This document shows, one piece after another, positions 60,641-64,000 of a DNA stretch of 64,000 nt. The notes below the pieces were generated by a model. It was not told where the DNA came from, did not search any database, and saw nothing but the letters and a program-made list of their open reading frames with translations. The translations under genes were made by a program, and so were the position numbers. The number at the start of each line of letters is the position of its first letter. Positions within the stretch are counted from its first letter, which is position 1. The stretch covers positions 124,001 through 188,000 of the forward strand of contig CAZMNW010000001.1 of assembly GCA_964567755.1 (NCBI GenBank). The letters are read 5' to 3'. This DNA is from DASRJW01 sp964567755. Its GTDB lineage: Bacteria; Krumholzibacteriota; Krumholzibacteriia; G020349025.

Positions 60641-61729
60641 ATGCAAATTCGAAAACGCCATTGGAACTCCGGACCGGCGCGGCGCGGGCTCGCCTGCATG
60701 GCCGCGTGGGCCATTTTGTCCGCGCCCGCGAATGCGGTGGAGAATATTCGCAACGTCGCTTGGAACACCGCTACGGAGATCGATTGGTCGCCTGGCCGGT
60801 CGTCCACGACCCTGCGTTTCGACGCGGATCTCACGGCGCTCGAAGCGAGATACGCCATCACGTCCTTCACCATCGTCCTGACCCGCCGTCAGGGGGTTCC
60901 CGAACCCGTGGCTCGGTACACGGTTGGCCCGCTTCCAGCGGGATTGCCCGCAGGAACCACAGCCCGTTTCGAGCTCGGTTTCAACATGCAATGCGATTCG
61001 TACACGGGTCGCGTCGAGATCGAACGCGGATCCGCGTCCATGAGCTACTTGCATCCGTCGCGTGGCAGCCTCAACAACTACATTGGCGCCGAGGGCTCGA
61101 TCGCTGCGGCCTCCGCGAAGGAAACCTTCGGTCTCGGTATCCGAGATCAGGATGGCGTCGATCATGCCCTGGGGTTGCCGAGCAACACATTCCATTGTGT
61201 CACGGCGCCCGAGCATGGAACCCTCGGTGTCTACTTCGATCCGCAAGGGACCACGTGCCGGGGAATGATTCCGGCGGGAACGACCGGCAAGGTGTACATC
61301 GTCGCGCGTACGGGAGGAGCCACGGCAGGCGGCATCGCCGGCGCCGAGTTCCGTTTCGCCGGCGTGCCGAACAGCTGGGAGGTCTACTCGGTTCCCAATC
61401 CCGACATCGTGGCCATTGGCGATCCCTTCGCCGACGGCGTCGTGGCCGGGTTCGTCTGCCAGCAGCCCACGCAGGGAGCCGTCTTGCTCTACACCGTGAT
61501 CGTCTTCGCTCACGAAGACATCACCGACGTGCAGTTCTCGATCCTTCCCCGGGATCCACCGCTCAGCTACGCGTGCCCGATGATGTTGGCGTGCGACTAC
61601 CCGGTGTTCACCAAGTTCTGCGTCGAAGGCACGGGGTGTTTCGTCAACGCCACCGGACCCACGACCTGTGACTCCGGCGTGGCCGTGTCGGCCGCGACGT
61701 GGAGCAAGATCAAAGATCTTTATCGATAG
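60641..61729 (+). CDS. secreted hypothetical protein, Cys-rich near the end
   Basis: ATG 60641 follows GGGAGG and gives 362 residues with a signal peptide (LACMAAWAILSAPANAVE). The body is strand-rich with no recognised domain: an N-terminal beta module (EIDWSPGRSSTTLRFDADL, FTIVLTRRQG), a central Gly-rich region, and a C-terminal part with several Cys (YACPMMLACDYPVF, KFCVEGTGCFVNATGP, TTCDSG) that could form disulfides. The pattern suggests an extracellular or surface protein. It has its own promoter and terminator. Confidence 0.7.
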   Translation: MQIRKRHWNSGPARRGLACMAAWAILSAPANAVENIRNVAWNTATEIDWSPGRSSTTLRFDADLTALEARYAITSFTIVLTRRQGVPEPVARYTVGPLPAGLPAGTTARFELGFNMQCDSYTGRVEIERGSASMSYLHPSRGSLNNYIGAEGSIAAASAKETFGLGIRDQDGVDHALGLPSNTFHCVTAPEHGTLGVYFDPQGTTCRGMIPAGTTGKVYIVARTGGATAGGIAGAEFRFAGVPNSWEVYSVPNPDIVAIGDPFADGVVAGFVCQQPTQGAVLLYTVIVFAHEDITDVQFSILPRDPPLSYACPMMLACDYPVFTKFCVEGTGCFVNATGPTTCDSGVAVSAATWSKIKDLYR

Positions 61730-61773
61730 AAGTCCACGTGAGCACAGCAGCCGACGCGCCCCCTCGTCACCAA

Positions 61774-61804
61774 CGGCCTCTCTCCACGCGGGAGAGGCCG
61801 TTTT
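61774..61804 (+). terminator. rho-independent terminator
   Basis: Stem CGGCCTCTC (61774-61782) with GAGAGGCCG (61792-61800), then TTTT. It serves the gene ending at 61729 and lies just past the end of the convergent DUF3943 gene. Confidence 0.75.
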
Positions 61805-61809
61805 CGACG

Positions 61810-63300
61810 TCAGCCGCCCCAGTTGACGAAGACCCGCAGCTCGGGGCTGCGCTGATCGACGTCGGGAAACGCGGCGTAATCGCGGCGGCTGTGGTAGAGC
61901 AGATACTCGAGGCCCGTCCCGAAGAACCCGCGGATCGGCACATTGAATCGCAGGTGTGTGAAGTTGCTGTAGCTCTCGACCTCGTTGCCATTGACCGAGT
62001 GGATGAAGTTCGACTCGTGTGCGAGCGTCAGGATGTCGCGGCCCTTGTGTGCGAACACGGCAGCGAACTCGAATCCAGCACCGGGGCCGTAGTCATACTC
62101 GCGCCCCGAGATGTTGAAATGATCCGACTTCGAAGCGCCGAGAAGGATGGCGTTGAGGTGCAAAGCCGCACGCACCTCGATCCCCTCGCTGCCCGTGAAC
62201 CGGGTCAAGTAGCATGCGCCGACCGTCTGGCCGCCGAATACGTAGGCTTCGTTGTCGATGTAATCGAAGTGCTGATAGGCCCCCACCAGGTGCTGTGCGC
62301 GCGGACTCTGGCTCACGGACCTCGCCCCGAGCAACCCATCGATCTCGATGCGGCCGATGCCATGTGGCTTGTTGTCGAAGTTGAGCTGCATCCCGAAGGT
62401 GAAGGCGTCGTAGGGCTTGCGGGGACCGGGAGTGAATGGACTGCCGTACTCGGTGTCGAAAGCGACGAAGACCTTGGATGTCGAACCTTCCCAGAGTCTC
62501 TCGTCACCGATCGTCCGCACACCGAAGCGCATGCTCCCATCCCGATGCTCGGGGAAGCGATCGATGGGATTCGCGTGGACCTCGAACGCCTCGCCCGTGA
62601 TCAGCCGATTGACGCCGCGGATCGGGCTCACCAGCAGGCCGGCTGTTTCGCGCCAGGCCCGATTCTCCGTCGCCGTATTGTCGAGAACCATGTTCGACAG
62701 CCGGTGGAGAGCTTCGCCGAATGCGATGCCACCCACGGCCGTGTTGAGCCAATCGTTGACGGACGGATGGTGGTTCTCCCCGGTGTACTCCCACAGCCAG
62801 GCGCCCGCGAACGAGTACATGCTCGACGCGTAGAAATCGTGGTTGTTCGAACGCGCGGCCTCGAAGTACATCCCGCCTTGATACGGGTGTCGGAAGTTGT
62901 TGGCCGAGAAGGTGTTGTCGTCCCATTCGAAGCCGGCCTTCAAGTTTTCGTGAATAGATTCGAGGGTGACGGTGAAGCCCTCGGCACTTTCCATGAATGT
63001 CTTCCCGAATAGCGTCATGATCAAGTTGAAGCCGACGATTTCTCCCATCGTGCGGGCGAAACGCCAGTCTTGCACATAGGACTCTGGTGTGCGCAGGGTC
63101 GCCGCGCCGGCTGCATTCGTGTCCGCGGCCGCGAACGGCCGCAGAAGCCGCTGGCCCTGCGCTGGCAGCAACAGGTCGAGAGACGCTGTCTGCGCCCAAG
63201 CGCCGCTGGATGTACCGGCGAGGAGCGCGAACAGCAGCCCGGCGACGACCGGCACGCGCCGGCGGCCCTTGCCTGCGAATGTGCACGTGCGTGCTTGCAT
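61810..63300 (-). CDS. DUF3943 domain-containing envelope protein
   Basis: ATG 63300 gives 496 residues with a signal peptide (VPVVAGLLFALLAGTSSGAWAQ); starts at 63321 or 63372 would lengthen the basic leader. DUF3943 features are NNFRHPYQGGMYFEAARSNN, FYASSMYSFAGAWLWEYTGE, WLNTAVGGIAFGEALHRLS and a following ETAGLLVSPIRGVNRLI. The C-terminal half has strands of an outer-membrane barrel ending in LRVFVNWGG. Function unknown. The next minus-strand gene ends 68 bases upstream of this start. Confidence 0.85.
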   Translation of the reverse strand: MQARTCTFAGKGRRRVPVVAGLLFALLAGTSSGAWAQTASLDLLLPAQGQRLLRPFAAADTNAAGAATLRTPESYVQDWRFARTMGEIVGFNLIMTLFGKTFMESAEGFTVTLESIHENLKAGFEWDDNTFSANNFRHPYQGGMYFEAARSNNHDFYASSMYSFAGAWLWEYTGENHHPSVNDWLNTAVGGIAFGEALHRLSNMVLDNTATENRAWRETAGLLVSPIRGVNRLITGEAFEVHANPIDRFPEHRDGSMRFGVRTIGDERLWEGSTSKVFVAFDTEYGSPFTPGPRKPYDAFTFGMQLNFDNKPHGIGRIEIDGLLGARSVSQSPRAQHLVGAYQHFDYIDNEAYVFGGQTVGACYLTRFTGSEGIEVRAALHLNAILLGASKSDHFNISGREYDYGPGAGFEFAAVFAHKGRDILTLAHESNFIHSVNGNEVESYSNFTHLRFNVPIRGFFGTGLEYLLYHSRRDYAAFPDVDQRSPELRVFVNWGG

Positions 63301-63368
63301 CGTTCGCCCTCGCTCCCCCATGCGCTCACCCGCCCGCGTCTCAAACATCCGCCGCGCTCCACGCCGGC

Positions 63369-64000
63369 TCAATACAACGAGATCCCCACGACCACGAGCG
63401 GTTCGACCTCGGTGGTCGCGTCGGTCGAGTACTCCGAGAACACGGTGCTCATGCCAGCGCCGCCGAAGATCGTGGTGCGGTCGCCGACGCGCAGCTCGCC
63501 CAGCGCGCGTGCCTGCAAGGCGTAACGCAACCGGTCGTTCACCGATGGATCATCGCTCGGCTCTGGCACGACATGGACGAACCCGAGGTCCGTATCCAGC
63601 CGCCAGCGGCGTGCGATGTCGAATGCGTAACCATAGTTCCAGGTGAGGAACCCAGTGTCCTCGCGCTCATCCACCACGTCGCCAAGCCCAATCGTGAACA
63701 TGGAGTAGAACCCGCGCAGTGACGTGCGCACGCCGGTGTTGATCGCGGCATAGCTGCTGGCGAAAGTCACCCAGTCGGCGCCGCCGTTCCGCGCCAAGTT
63801 CACCAGGCCGAGGGCAAAGTCGCCTTCGTTGGCAACATTGACGATGCCCACCTGGGCGCCATGCGCCGTCCCGGTCCAGTTCAAGGCACCGATCTGTGCG
63901 CCATGGAAGCGCTGGGCGTAGCCGAACAGGCCGGCTTGGATTCCCGTCACCTGCTCTTGCACGTAGTTGATACCGCCGGATGCCTGGATGCCACGCAACG
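63369..64000 (-). CDS. repeat-containing surface protein, C-terminal part (cut by window end)
   Basis: The frame stays open to the window edge, so the start is outside; 210 residues are visible. The first 70 contain degenerate repeats built on G-(I/V)-Q-(A/I)-G, such as VTGIQAGLFGYAQ, FHGAQIGALNW, AHGAQVGIVNVAN and LGLVNLARN, each about 11-19 residues. A beta-rich domain follows (GFYSMFTIGLGDVVD, WRLDTDLGFVHVVPEP) ending in VEPLVVVGISLY. The pattern suits an outer-membrane or surface protein. I cannot name a function. It may be co-transcribed with the DUF3943 gene. Confidence 0.6.
   Translation of the reverse strand, partial: LRGIQASGGINYVQEQVTGIQAGLFGYAQRFHGAQIGALNWTGTAHGAQVGIVNVANEGDFALGLVNLARNGGADWVTFASSYAAINTGVRTSLRGFYSMFTIGLGDVVDEREDTGFLTWNYGYAFDIARRWRLDTDLGFVHVVPEPSDDPSVNDRLRYALQARALGELRVGDRTTIFGGAGMSTVFSEYSTDATTEVEPLVVVGISLY

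Noticed and set aside
1..64000. tRNA genes, rRNA, CRISPR arrays, prophage or insertion sequences
   Set aside because: No cloverleaf with a T-loop signature, regular short repeats, transposase or integrase was recognised by eye; a tRNA scan would be decisive.

Overview
The window is one contiguous piece of a GC-rich bacterial chromosome, densely packed with genes on both strands. I see no rRNA, tRNA, CRISPR array, phage or insertion sequence. GTG and TTG starts behind clear GGAGG-type ribosome sites are common, and many neighbouring genes overlap by 4 to 8 bases. The mix of families (GWxTD-domain protein, fused M16 peptidase, reaction-centre-type c cytochrome with TPR, DUF3943 and DUF3078 outer-surface proteins, Hanks kinase with TolB-like and TPR output, ATP/ADP-translocase-like MFS carrier) points to a didermic, non-photosynthetic, heterotrophic member of the Acidobacteriota / Gemmatimonadota / Eisenbacteria-like radiation. 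This placement is inference from gene content only.

Region 1 (1-6481) is the most unusual. It is a tightly overlapping cassette of two amphi-Trp domain proteins (the first cut by the window edge), a PhoU-like/APH-like kinase fusion, a RimK-like ATP-grasp enzyme, an HprK-related kinase and a CofD-related protein. This matches the uncharacterised 'GAK' (Grasp, Amphi-Trp, Kinase) cassette known only from family models. A small unknown ORF and a PhoB-like response regulator follow, translationally coupled to each other.

Region 2 (6571-16715) holds a cyclophilin lipoprotein, a small unknown gene between two hairpins, a secreted two-domain M16 peptidase, MscL, a DUF3078 protein, a HerA-like ATPase and, divergently, an FtsH-type protease. 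Region 3 (16854-24887) is a peptide-use and respiration-related block: M20 dipeptidase plus OPT transporter, a histidine-rich Tat lipoprotein, a c-type cytochrome, a haem-binding protein, an AAA/DUF4143 gene broken by one amber codon with a perfect palindrome at its start, and a POT transporter. Region 4 (25111-30065) has an outer-membrane-type protein, a Bcp peroxiredoxin, an EamA exporter, a Tag glycosylase, a GWxTD protein and an unknown gene.

Region 5 (30260-34617) is an asnB / algD-like / stand-alone ThrRS editing-domain operon followed by a GNAT acetyltransferase. Region 6 (34618-39605) has an exported RidA-like protein, an L-2-hydroxyglutarate oxidase-like enzyme, a class V aminotransferase and a decayed locus where a truncated P-loop gene abuts what looks like the tail of an ATP-grasp ligase. 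Region 7 (39717-47611, minus) carries leuS with an overlapping lipoprotein gene, a DUF1579 protein, and a coupled set of nitrilase, class III aminotransferase and NTP-transporter-like carrier that fits reductive pyrimidine breakdown.

Region 8 (47837-53079) has a promoter-driven orphan receiver protein, a DUF2442 protein, a class II aldolase, a NYN nuclease and an osmoprotectant ABC transporter with a fused binding protein and permease. Region 9 (53104-64000) has a Hanks kinase, gamma-glutamyltransferase, an aminotransferase with two methyltransferases (one with a signal peptide), a half-size GDT1 protein and three envelope proteins, the last running off the window edge.
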